Shown in pieces: positions 25,500 through 37,052 of a stretch of DNA of 64,000 nucleotides. Under the pieces are notes generated by a model. That model made no database searches. It was not told where the DNA came from and worked only from the letters and a program-made list of their open reading frames with translations. Positions within the stretch are counted from its first letter, which is position 1. Each line of letters begins with the position of its first letter. Where the stretch lies: the NCBI GenBank assembly GCA_014706295.1, contig JACSVZ010000024.1, forward strand, positions 6,387,608 to 6,451,607, in the 5' to 3' direction. The translations under genes and the position numbers were made by a program. This stretch comes from Lycocorax pyrrhopterus obiensis (lineage: Eukaryota; Chordata; Aves; Passeriformes; Paradisaeidae).

Positions 25500-25610
25500 G
25501 CGGCGCAGGGCGGCGGCAGCACCTCCGGCACGCTGGGGGGCGCCGGGCAGGACGCGCCGGAAGCCGGAAGCGCCGGGAGCGCCGGAAGGCGGAAGCGCGG
25601 GCGGGGCGCG
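25500..25610 (+). promoter_or_regulatory. SYF2: SYF2 CpG promoter with ETS site cluster
   Basis: Three CCGGAAG elements (25557-25563, 25564-25570, 25582-25588) and a GCGGAAG (25589-25595) lie within 40 bp, followed by GGGCGGGGC (SP-type), all just upstream of the ATG at 25611. This is a TATA-less, ETS/GABP-type housekeeping promoter, and the 5' UTR must be short. Confidence 0.7.
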
Positions 25611-27638
25611 ATGGCGGCGGCGGTGTCGGCCCTCAGCAGTTTGGGGGTGCCCGAGGCCGATGTCGGGGTGAGGAGGGGACGGGATCGGGCGGGGCGGGAG
25701 TCCCGGCTGCCTCCCGGGGCCGCTGGCTGAGTGCGGGTCGTTTCAGAGCTCGGAGGAGGAGGAGGAGGAGGAGGCGGGCCCCGGCCCGGCCGCGGCGGCG
25801 GCGGCGGAGCAGAGACGGGAGGAGCGGCTGCGCCGGTTCCGGGAGCTCCACATGAAGCGGGTACGGGGGACGGGACCGGGACCGGGCAGTGCCTGCCTGG
25901 CTCTGGGGGACGGGATTTGGTGGTTCTGGGGTTTCGTGGAGCTGGGCCTGGTCAGTCTGGGGAAGATTGAGAATGGATCCCGTCAATCCACTCAAATATC
26001 CCCCGGGGATGTCACGGAATGGTGCCAGGAGCAATGAGCATAAACTAAAACACGACATGAGGGTGGCAGAGCCCTGGAACAGCTGCCCAGAGAGGGCTGG
26101 AGTCTCCCTCTGTGGGGACATCCCAAACCCACCTGGAGGTGTCCCTGTGTCCCCTGCTCCGGGTGACCCTGCCTGGGCAGGGGGTTGGGCTGGGAGATCT
26201 CCAGAGGTCCCTCCAACCCTCAATATTCTGGGGTTGTTTTATGTGGTTTTGTGCCCCCCCGGGGGTTTGGGTTTGTTCTTTGTGCTCGAGTGGTGCCGTG
26301 TTTTGTTCCAGTACGAGGCCTGCAAGCTGAACAGCCAGGAGGTGGTGGAGGAGGACAAAAGACTAAAGTTGCCACCGAACTGGGAGGCTAAAAAAGCTCG
26401 GCTGGAGTGGGAGCTGCAGGTGCAGGAGAAGAAGAAGGTAAAAAACTCCCTCACAGCCCAGGGGCCTGCAGGGACACACCGACAGCCCTGGGAGCTTGCA
26501 CAGATGTCACCCCCCAGATCCGTGTCCTAATTAGCTCCTGATTGTTTAAATCGCTGTCCTGCCCTGGGGGTTGGCTGGGCCGAGCTGGGGAGCTGTAACT
26601 GGGTTGGATGCCTGGGTTTTTGCTGGAAGTGGGCTGCTCTTTGTGCCGTGCAGGAGTGTGCAGCCAGGGGGGAGGACTACGAGCGGGTGAAGCTGCTGGA
26701 GATCAGCGCCGAGGACGCCGAGAGGTGGGAGAGGAAGAAGAAGAGGAAAAATCCTGATCTGGGATTCTCAGGTAACGGCTCAACTCCACAGCTGTGTTCA
26801 TAATGAACACCCGTGTTGGTATTTGGGGTGAAAAGTGAACAGTGAGATCAAACCCTTCACACCCTGCCCCCAATTCTGTCCCCAGATTATGCGGCGGCGC
26901 AGCTGCGCCAGTACCAGAGGCTGACCCGGCAGATCAAACCCGACCTGGAGCAGTATGAGAAGCTCAAGGAGCAGTAGTGAGTCCTCATTTCAGTCCTCTG
27001 GTACCACCTGTGGGATTTCTGAGTGATCAGCAAACACTGAACTCTGAAACTCTTCCCTGTGAGGGTGGGGAGGCCCTGGCAGAGGTTTCCCAGAGCAGCT
27101 GTGGCTGCCCCTGGATCCCTGGAGGTGTCTGGGGCCAGGTTGGATGGGGCTTGGAGCCACCTGGGACAGGGGAAGGTGTAGGGGTGGGACTGGATGGGCT
27201 TTAAGGTCCCTCCCAACCCAAACCCTTGTGGGATGCTCAGAGACCCCAGAGCACTCCCCAGGTGTGTAACTGCTGTCCCACTGCTCTCCTCCAGCGGGGA
27301 AGCCCTGTACCCCACCTCGGACAGCCTCCTGCACGGGACCCACGTGCCCTCCAAGGAAGGGGTGGACAGGATGGTGGCAGACCTGGAGAAACAGTGAGTA
27401 ACCGGGAGAGAGGGGTGGGGCAGGGGCTGGGGGTGCTGCAGCCCCCGGGGCTCAGCCCCTGCTGCCTTCCAGGATTGAGAAGAGGGAGAAGTACAGCCGG
27501 AGGCGGCCCTACAACGACGACGCCGACATCGACTACATCAACGAGAGGAACGCCAAGTTCAACCAGAAGGCCGAGAGGTTCTACGGGAAATACACGGCCG
27601 AGATCAAACAGAACCTGGAGAGGGGCACGGCCGTGTGA
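25611..27638 (+). CDS. SYF2: SYF2 pre-mRNA-splicing factor, 7 coding exons
   Basis: SYF2 is a nuclear spliceosome protein that joins the Prp19-related complex in activated spliceosomes (also called p29, a partner of GCIP). Coding exons are 25611-25667, 25747-25860, 26312-26437, 26654-26771, 26886-26976, 27295-27393 and 27473-27638. All introns are GT-AG and the phases join to 771 nt, 256 aa (human 243). Exon 2 carries an acidic Glu run and an Ala run from GAG and GCG repeats, which explains the extra length. The conserved block begins at the [20 protein letters not shown] segment (residues near 65-85), continues through [20 protein letters not shown] and [19 protein letters not shown], and ends NLERGTAV as in mammals. 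The ATG at 25611 is the first in the CpG island. CR1 copies sit in introns 2 and 5. Recognition is firm; the exact N-terminus is slightly less so. Confidence 0.97.
25752..25809 (+). repeat. SYF2: coding GAG and GCG triplet repeats in SYF2 exon 2
   Basis: Seven GAG codons (Glu) are followed a few codons later by five consecutive GCG codons (Ala), with a GCC Ala codon just before them. Such runs are prone to length change and explain most of the excess over the human protein. Confidence 0.85.
26030..26240 (+). mobile_element. CR1-like LINE fragment in SYF2 intron 2
   Basis: AGAGCCCTGGAACAGCTGCC, CAGAGAGGGCTGGAGTCTCC and GGGAGATCTCCAGAGGTCCC match the older CR1 tail type, different from most copies in this window. 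Confidence 0.8.
27035..27245 (+). mobile_element. CR1-like LINE 3' fragment in SYF2 intron 5
   Basis: GGGTGGGGAGGCCCTGGCAG, GCTGTGGCTGCCCCTGGATC and TTTAAGGTCCCTCCCAACCC appear in CR1 tail order. Confidence 0.9.
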
Positions 27639-27821
27639 GCCTGCCTGGCACAGCCCACTCCTGCCACCTCTGTCCCGGTTTTTACACAGTTTTAAGTTGT
27701 ATCGAAAGTCCATTGTAGCTGTTGCTTTCTCAGCTCAGTGGTGTTTAGCGTACTAGAGGTAATTTGTGTAATTCAGCTATAAATAGCTTTTACTGCAGCT
27801 TGTGCCGTTCGTGCTCTATTA

Positions 27822-27827
27822 AATAAA
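27822..27827 (+). terminator. SYF2: SYF2 polyadenylation signal
   Basis: AATAAA lies 184 bp after the stop and is followed by a GT-rich stretch (TTTGGTGTG, GGTGGTGTTTG). Confidence 0.85.
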
Positions 27828-28052
27828 GGCCCTTTGGTGTGATCTGGAGGTGGTGTTTGTTCCTCAGGGCTGTTTACCAGCAGGATAAGAGCAGTGTGAC
27901 GTTTCACCCTGTCCCGCCCAGCCCCAGGGTGGAACTCCCCCCTGGCAGTGCAGCTGTCCAGCCTCACCCACAGGGACAGGATAAACACGGGATCCTCCCA
28001 ACCATTCCAGGGTTTCTTAAAGAAGCTTCCAGACATGACTACTCAAATTCAG

Positions 28053-28074
28053 TTTATTTTACTAATAATTTATT
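28053..28074 (-). terminator. RSRP1: possible distal RSRP1 polyadenylation signals
   Basis: Two reverse-strand AATAAA hexamers (TTTATT at 28053-28058 and 28069-28074) could end a long RSRP1 3' UTR only about 230 bp from the convergent SYF2 site. Confidence 0.4.
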
Positions 28075-28519
28075 TATACAAAACCCGAGTTTAACCAATT
28101 ACTGCCAGTCCTTGCAACAGCCCCTTGGCTTCCTGAACTCCTTTCTCCTGGAGCAGAGGTCCACAACGCTCCTGCCCCCTACACCTTTTCCTTCCTCCCT
28201 CACAGGGAGCCTTTGGAGGCTGCTTCTGAAGCAAACCAAATAAATACAATCCCATAGTGACTCGAGTTCGGCATCAGAAGGGACAATGTGACAGTGGGAA
28301 GGGCCATGGCTTCTGTGGCAGGCAGGTAAAATCCTACAGAAACTTTCCACTTCCAGAGGGGTACCCAGGGAAGGAAGAGGCCCTGAAGGAGGCAGGATCC
28401 ACAACAGCTCTGCTGTGTCACACCTCGTGAGGAGCTGGGCAAGTGCAAGCTAAACCCAGAAATAACCACGTAGAGCACGGGTCTAACACCTCACACACTC
28501 AGCCAGTGCAAAACTAAAC

Positions 28520-28525
28520 TTTATT
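28520..28525 (-). terminator. RSRP1: candidate RSRP1 polyadenylation signal
   Basis: Reverse-strand AATAAA lies about 310 bp after the RSRP1 stop, with TG-rich reverse-strand sequence beyond it (GTGTGTGAGGTGTTAG). I cannot say whether this or the distal pair is used more. Confidence 0.6.
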
Positions 28526-28835
28526 CACTTGAAGTAAACAGTTACACAATGTAAATCCAGGTGTTCAAAGAACAGCTACTCAACGATGGTTTAGAAAAAG
28601 TTACCCACCTGCAAGTTCTAGTCCAATAAAGCAATACAAAATATTTACAAATATACACAAGATTCCCATCTGTGGCTTCTGGATCTGTGTGCTCTCTATC
28701 TGAAAGAGAAACCTAAGATTCCAAAAATTAAGACCTCAAAATAAATACTCAGTATTAACAAATCTTCAAGCCCATCAGAAATCTCCATCTCTCTACTGAG
28801 GGGTGTGAAGTGCTGCAGTCCGACAGTGACTCCCA

Positions 28836-31678
28836 TCAGCGTGCCCGGAACAGGGAGCTTTTGGGTGAGAAGTTCAGGAATGTTTTCTTCTCCTCCTTCT
28901 TGACAGGAATCCACTGCCCATAGGGGCTTCCCTTCCTGTCATCCTCTCTGGGTGGAGAAACAACTGGCTCCTTAACAACAACATGGCTCACTGGCTTCTG
29001 CAGGGCAGGCTTGGCCATTGTGTTCTGGAAGAAAAAAAAAAAAAAAAGACATTTCCTGTAAGAAAAGGAGCTAAAATCTGTCACTCTTCAAAGGGTTTGT
29101 CTGTACTGATCACATAAATCATGGAAGTGTTTTCTCTCCAGGTTTTGGAATTTCTGATGCTTATACTGGGTATCAATCATGTGCACTTATGCGAAATCCC
29201 TGAATCCTGAGCTTGCATTACTAAAACATGGAACTTGAAAGAAGTTGTGTTTTAAACTAGTTCTAGTTTTAAATTGTTCATGTTGAGGGTAAAAACCTGT
29301 TTCAAACACACTGCTGAGGTGTATTCACAGTGCTCTACCAACTCCTCCAGAGAACTCATTATCAAACGTCAAATCCCTTCTGTTACCATTCTTATGATCT
29401 TTATTTGGGAAAAGCCTGAGCCAGGAGGGCTGAAGCGCAGGAATTCCATGCTGGGCTGTCACTTACATTAGGGCTGAAGGAAATGCTCCTCTGTATGGCT
29501 GCTCTCTCCATGCCACCCTTGGCCACGTCCTCAGCTGCACTCCCAGGTTGCTAAAGAAGAGCACACACAGCTTAAGTGGGGATCCCTCAGCCAGGGAAGG
29601 TCAGGCAGTCACTACACAGCACAACTTTCTGTGGAGCGTTTCAGGTATTTAATCTAAAGTAGCTGTAAAGCTACAGCAGAGCAGTGCTGAGCCCCACTGA
29701 GAGCAGTCAGCATCTGACCAAGGCAGCTGTGCCAATTCCCGTGGGAATGGAGGCAATTCCACGCCCCAGTTACGGCTCAGAAAGGACTCAGAGTCACAGC
29801 ACAAGCTGCCACACCAGAGCAGTGACACAGCAGCAGGTGCTGCACAACCATCCTGCAGAGCTTTGGAGAACGACAATAAACTTATCTGCAAGTGATGCAG
29901 GCCTCTTCTTCTGTACTCTCTCAACATCTGGAATATATTGCATACATTTATGAAAGGGATGCCTGTACCATTTGTGTCAAACCCTCAGCAAATTCACTTC
30001 CCTTTCTAACAGCAGCATTGCAGTTACTGCAGGTTTGTATTTACTGTGCTCAGGGTAACACACCATGACAGAACCAAACTAAAATTCACTTTAAGCTGCT
30101 CCAGTTTCTCCCTCCCTTCAATTCACAGCAGCTACAGCCCACAAAGTCCCTTAATTACCACCAGATTTTCTTCCTCATGTCTGGAACCATAGTCATGATT
30201 TCTATAAGACAGAAATAAAGTATGTAAAATGCATTGTGTGCTTGGGTATGGAATTTCTGGGAAACAGTTTGTTGCACATGAAAAACTTTTAACAGTTAAA
30301 AAAAGGCAGAGAGATTTAACCTTAAAAAAAGGAAAAAAAACCCAAAAAACCCGACACTATTCACTAGGTTTGGCAAGGACACTCTTGGTTTTAGGTCAGA
30401 AAGGCATAAACTAGTGGAATTAATGGGAAATATCCCATTAGGAGAACAAGTCAAAGGAACAAGTCTCCTCTCCTTCCCCACCTGTCCCTACTGGACACTC
30501 AGGGGATCAACCACCTCTGACCGGGCCTTTGTGCTTCCAGCTTAAGGCAAAGCCTCGAGGTTTCTGGAAAAGTTTTTGTTCAAGAGTTTGAACTCATAAG
30601 CACAACCTCCACAGTTAAGCTACAACACAGCCATGCAGACAAGTCTAAGAGGTGTTTACCTTTTCAGGGAGAACACTCCATACTTACCTCAGCTGACTCC
30701 GTGGCTTCCTCACGCTTCTGCTTCTCAGTTTTGATCTCTTTGGCAGGAGCAGAGATCTTCAGGCTCGCTGGCAGGACAATGTTATCTGTTCCCAGGGCTT
30801 TGGCAGCATTGGCTTTTGCAATTTCCAGGAGTTCCCTCTTGTCTAGAAGAGGAAGGAATGAAAAAAAAAGTGCTTTGTGTCATGTTAAAACCCACACACA
30901 TCTACTCAAACAAGCCTAAAACCTGCAGGTTTTGCACCTATGCAAGCATCAACTGGGACTGATTTCATCATCACAGCCTGTTCCCAGTGCCAATAATGTT
31001 CTGAAGAACAATTTTTGTTAAATACATTTGTCCAACCACACCGAGGTTTTCCTTCACTTGGGCTTTACAAACCCAGCAAGCAAAGGAGAATCTGCTTGGT
31101 TCAAACAAAACCTGTTTTTAGGCTCTCACACAAAGGAAATCTTAAAAAAACCCCAAAGTACCTTTTTCACTGAGGTGCAGAGGTGACCTACTCCGGGACC
31201 GTGTCCGGGACCGGCTCCTCCAGCTCCTGTAGGCCTCGGGGTAGATGGTTCTCCCAAAGCCGTAGTACCTCCTGCCCCTGGAGCGCGACCTGCTCCTGGA
31301 GTAGGAGCGCCTGTAGTAGGCCCTGCCGCGGGACCAGGAGCGGCTGCGGGAGCGGTGCCGGGGCGGCGAGCGGGGGTAGCGGTGCCGGTAGTGCCGGGGC
31401 GGGTACCGGCTCCGGTAGCGCCGGTAGCCGCGGGAGTGGCTCCGGGAGTAGGAGCGGGAGTAGTGCCGGGAGCCGTTGCGCCGGGGCCGGGAGCGCGAGC
31501 GGGACCGCGAGCGGCTCCAGCTGCGCGAGGAGGCCGAGGAGGAGCTGCTGGAGCTGGAGCTGCACGAGGAGCGGCTGGAGGAGCGGCTGGAGGAGCTGGC
31601 GCAGCTCCGCTTGGACCCCACTGACGACTCCCTCTTCTTGGGCGAGCTGAGGGTCAGGTCATCCATGAAACCCGTCAT
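28836..31678 (-). CDS. RSRP1: RSRP1 arginine/serine-rich protein 1, 4 coding exons
   Basis: RSRP1 is an SR-dipeptide-rich nuclear protein, probably linked to RNA processing; its exact job is not settled. Coding exons on the reverse strand are 31678-31162, 30842-30688, 29550-29467 and 29024-28836, 945 nt in all, 314 aa (human 290). Exon 1 of the frame holds a Ser-rich block, then dense RS repeats, then [13 protein letters not shown] and [15 protein letters not shown]. The second exon gives [19 protein letters not shown], which is diagnostic. The last exon gives [10 protein letters not shown] chose the ATG at 31678-31676 because the MTGFMDDL start lines up with the mammalian N-terminus; an in-frame ATG lies at 31702, and the frame is open further upstream (see findings). 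The protein runs 23 residues past the point where the human one ends. The gene is convergent with SYF2 and divergent from TMEM50A. Confidence 0.93.
30843..31161 (-). other. RSRP1: RSRP1 intron between RS-domain exon and second coding exon
   Basis: The donor on the reverse strand is AAAAAG|GTACTTT and the acceptor TCTTCTAG|ACAAGAG. Otherwise there is nothing notable in it. Confidence 0.85.
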
Positions 31679-32452
31679 GTCGTCCGTTTTCCCAGCGTTC
31701 ATCTTCTGCACGCTCTCAGCGGCCGGTTCGGGTTTGGCTGCTGCTCTGCAGTGCCCAGTCTCTGTGCCTGTGGGGTGGGCAGCGGAAGGTCAGCATTTGT
31801 GGGCATCACGGCATTTCCTCAGCAAAAACAAACGCGGTGACGCACGGACAGCAAGGGCAGGGATGATTAAACACCCCAACAGCCCCCAGCCAGCTTCCAG
31901 TAACAACTGAGTTCTGCAACTCCCTCTGCTGCAGTCAGGCAGAAAACTGAGATATGAGGTTGTATGAAAAAAGAAAGGGTTCAGTTTAAACCATGAGTAG
32001 CTCTGTGTGGAATTGCAGAGGGAGGTAAGTTTGTGTGGCTTTTATGTGTAATTCCTTTTACAGTACATTTTTTCGCCCAAAGAGGAGGAAAACCTTGACA
32101 TTCTTGAAAAGAATTTTCAGGGTATTTTATTTTCCATCTATCCTAAATGCAGCCCATTGCATCCACGATACGAAATAACCACTTGCCTTTCAGATCAGAG
32201 TTCTCTGCTACAGCTCTGTGGAGGTTCTTACTCCAACAAGGGGAAATGAAAGTACCTTCTGTAAGTATAAAACAGCTAAAATCTTGCCTGCATCATGTCA
32301 TAAAACTCCTGGCACACAGCTCCACACATCCCAGCGTATGCAACAAGCTGCTGTTAAAAATGTTCCACTTAAACAGTGCAAAAGCCGGGCGATGATTCAG
32401 TGGCCGTGACTCGTACAGGACGCAGCGCTCGTTATGGCTCTATATTAATAAT

Positions 32453-32486
32453 TAAAATGGCTGTCCCTGGAGTGGCAGCCATTTTA
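32453..32486. repeat. perfect 11-bp inverted repeat in RSRP1 5' intron
   Basis: TAAAATGGCTG (32453-32463) is the exact reverse complement of CAGCCATTTTA (32476-32486) with a 12-base loop. Each arm holds an ATGGC core like YY1 sites. It lies in an AT-richer island (about 32390-32720) of the intron. Confidence 0.85.
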
Positions 32487-32859
32487 TAGCTACAAAGGTT
32501 ACTCGGGGTAAGGATCTTATCACCAGACTTAAGCCCTGACTTACGTAACCAGTTTACAGTTTAGGGAAGCTTGCTTTAACACGGAATTTCTATTTAGTGC
32601 TCAGTGCAAAGCGAGGTTAGGCAATAAGTCCAACCCCCTCACTGAAATCTGTAACTTAAATTCCGTGAGAGTTGTCAGACGCTCTTCTCTCGCTATTACT
32701 CCAGGTAAAGTTTCACTACTTCACCTCTACACAAGGGCCAAGGTCACACGGCTGGAACGGTAAGAAGACAAATCCCGAAGTGCCGCCTGGCACTGCCAGG
32801 CCCCTCCCGGCCCGGGGCCAGCCCCGTCCATGGGGGCCCATCGCGGGTACCGGCCCCCC

Positions 32860-33460
32860 CGCCCCACCGAGTCCTCAGGAGTCCCTCACTCACCGCTGGG
32901 CGCCGCCGGGCACGCCCCGCGCTGGTTCCCCTGAGGCACCTGGGCGCTCCTGGAATAAAATAAATAAAAATCCATGAAAACCCACCCGTGAGCGATTCAC
33001 GGCCCTCACTCCGCGGCGGCCACCGCGATCGGCCTCTCCCGCCTCCTTCCCCCCCGCTGCCCCCCGGCCCGCGCCGCTCCGCCGCCTCACCGGCTCCAGC
33101 CGGCCGGGCTGCCCCCGCACGGGTCCTGAGGGGAGAGCCCCGCTTCGTGAGTCACTCCCATAGCGCCGGGCCCGCTGCGCCAGCCGCGATAGGCGATAGA
33201 GCCGCGATAGAAGCAGGACAGAACGGGAACAGAGCCGCAACTCGAACGCGCCCCCGCCCGCTCCCGCCGCCCGGCAGCGACTGAGGGCCAACCCCGAACC
33301 TTCCAGAACGCCCCTCCCGTTACGCAACCCGCGCGCTCACGGCGCACGCGCGCCCCACCCCCCCCAACGCCGGCCCCGCCCCGGCGCCTGGGACACGCCC
33401 CCCACCCCTGCGCGCGCGCGCTGCGCCTGCGCGCGGCCGCCGCCGCCGCGTCCCGTGACG
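32860..33460. promoter_or_regulatory. bidirectional CpG-island promoter, RSRP1 (-) and TMEM50A (+)
   Basis: A dense CpG island sits between the divergent genes. It has NRF1-like GCGCCTGCGC near 33422-33431, E-box/CRE-like and SP-type G/C boxes, and no TATA box. A likely RSRP1 first-exon donor is at 33091/33090 on the reverse strand (GAGCCG|GTGAGG). The first TMEM50A exon is noncoding and its borders could not be fixed. Confidence 0.65.
32894..32949 (-). other. RSRP1: putative RSRP1 upstream exon (56 nt)
   Basis: On the reverse strand a good acceptor (TTATTTTATTCCAG|GAGCG) and donor (CAGCG|GTGAGTGAG) bound 56 nt without ATG. It is open in the frame that connects a CpG-island ATG at 33161 to the main RSRP1 frame. 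It is noncoding if translation starts at 31678 or 31702. Confidence 0.55.
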
Positions 33461-33461
33461 G

Positions 33462-33690
33462 TGCGCGGGGGATGCGCGGGGCGCGCACGGTGCGGGATGC
33501 GCGGGGGATGCGCGGGGGATGCGCGGGGGATGCGGGGACGGCGGTGCGGGGGGTGCGGGTGCGAGGGGAGGCGCGTGGGGACGCGCGGTGCGCGCCCCGT
33601 GGCTGCGCGGGGTGCGGTGCGGGGAGGTGCGGGTGGGGGATGCGCGGGGTGCGATGTAGGGGGATGCGGGATGCGCGGATCGCTGGTGCC
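33462..33690. repeat. GATGCGCGGGG minisatellite near TMEM50A 5' end
   Basis: GGATGCGCGGGG units repeat perfectly at 33494-33530 and then degenerately as GGTGCGGG/GATGCGGG. It is G-rich and likely structured. Confidence 0.8.
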
Positions 33691-33873
33691 CGCGGGGTGC
33701 TCGGGTCGGGGGTGCGTCCCGGTGGGAGCCGCCGGTGGAGGTGCCCGGGGGGCTCGGGCGGGAGCTGCGGCCGGCCCTCGGCTGTGCCCCCCGCGCAGAG
33801 CTGCGCTCCGCTCCCGCCGGTTTCCTGTGAGACAGAACCTCCCTTTTCCTCCCGCAGTTGTTGGCAGTGCTGA

Positions 33874-35807
<1,934 letters not shown>

Positions 35808-36044
35808 ACCCCCCTGGAGTGCCCTGGGGTTTGGCTGCACCCCCCAAAGTTTTGTAAAACCATTTTGTAAACCTTCCATTGTGTCTAAAGAGAAATCAAG
35901 GAAAGCTGAAAGCACTAAATCCAGCTCTATTCTGTTTATTTTTTTTACTCTTGTACGTCCACTTCAGTTTTGTGGTGTTTTTGAGAAATGTAAAATTGCT
36001 ACAAACAACAGTGGAGTCACTTTTCTAAAATGATGTTTGTTACA

Positions 36045-36050
36045 AATAAA
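36045..36050 (+). terminator. TMEM50A: TMEM50A polyadenylation signal
   Basis: AATAAA lies about 240 bp after the stop, followed by GGAGAGTGGAATATGGATGTGTTT, which is GT-rich. Confidence 0.85.
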
Positions 36051-36591
36051 AGGAGAGTGGAATATGGATGTGTTTAACCAGCTGTTTCTATGATGTTATT
36101 TACAATCCAAAACTTACTAAAAATGCTTTAAAACAACCTTTTAACAGATACTTATTAAATATTTCCTATATCTGGACAATATAACCATTTCTCCAATTTC
36201 AAAGCTTGCTGGTGTGTGGCTTTTCTTGTGTAATACGGAACTGTGGTGGTTTGGGATTTCTTTTTCCCCCCATCCCTGAATATTTCATTTATCCTGTGGT
36301 GAAAAGAGGAAGTGTCTGGGAAGTAACAACTCACAGTTGTGTGTAGAAGGTGTGGGCAGCTGCTGAACTCCTGCTGGCTCTTTTGGGAGCTGGGAACAAG
36401 GAAAACTGGCCCTTCCTCTGCAAGTCTGCATTCCTTGGAAGCTGTCTCCCTTTGTAGCTGCAGGGATCTGCTCATCCCAGTGAATGAATGAGGTCAGTGA
36501 GCCTCATCAAAGGACTCAGCCTTGTCACGAGTTCCCTCATTCATTCCTCACAAGGGTGCTGAAGAAAGAAAAACAGCCACATTTTCACTCC

Positions 36592-36597
36592 TTTATT
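36592..36597 (-). terminator. RH polyadenylation signal
   Basis: Reverse-strand AATAAA is followed by GTGGCTGTTTTTC within 25 bp. It supports a terminal RH exon nearby. Confidence 0.75.
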
Positions 36598-37010
36598 AGG
36601 TAAGCACTTCTGGAAGATTTTCTATGTCAACTATTTTTGAAAGTGAGAAACACCGAGGATCACAATTCACTTAAAAATGAGGCTTCACTTGCAGAGAATC
36701 CTCTGTCCCCAAAGTCCCTGCACTTCCAAAACTGGGTGCATTCCCCCAGTCCCCCTGTGCTGCTCCAGGCTGTCCCCTCCCAGACACTGCCCTGAGCTCT
36801 GTCTGTGTTTTACACTTGGCAGCAAACCCCAGGGACTGCAGCAGCACCATCCACAATTGAACTTCTCGCCATCAGAACCTCCCAACATCCAACCCCAGCC
36901 ACGTAATGCCAGATTTTTCCAGGAGTTCAGTCTGGCAGGATGCAGAGTTCTGGCCCTGCTCCAGCTCACTCATCAAATCCTGGCTTGTCAAGGCCTTCAG
37001 CAGAATCATC

Positions 37011-37052
37011 TCAGCTTAAAAAATTGAGTGCTTTGCTAGATAAGAAGTGCTC
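37011..37052 (-). CDS. RHCE: probable terminal RH coding exon
   Basis: The reverse strand has a strong acceptor (GTCATTTTTCCAG|GAG) in the correct phase (0) after exon 9. It adds 13 residues (EHFLSSKALNFLS) and a stop, giving 416 aa in total against 417 in human, where the last exon is also tiny. The polyA signal at 36592 fits a 3' UTR of about 420 bp. Other in-phase acceptors exist between 36300 and 37560, and reading through the exon 9 donor would give a stop at 37687. Confidence 0.5.
   Translation of the reverse strand, partial: EHFLSSKALNFLS

Larger units (their letters stand above)
1..25500. other. GC-rich intergenic region, no supportable gene
   Basis: I see no open frame here that splices, resembles a known family, or shows codon-like structure. 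The long open frames are what GC-rich DNA with few stop codons produces, and they overlap on both strands. The stretch holds minisatellites, CR1 fragments and AT-rich islands listed separately. In other vertebrates the side of SYF2 away from RSRP1 faces the upstream region of RUNX3, so long-range regulatory DNA is a reasonable expectation, but that is inferred from synteny. An unannotated long noncoding RNA cannot be excluded without transcript data. Confidence 0.7.

Noticed and set aside
36671..36969. Reverse open frames considered as the last RH exon
   Set aside because: Their acceptors are weaker than the one at 37053 and the resulting totals fit the family length less well. They are more likely 3' UTR.
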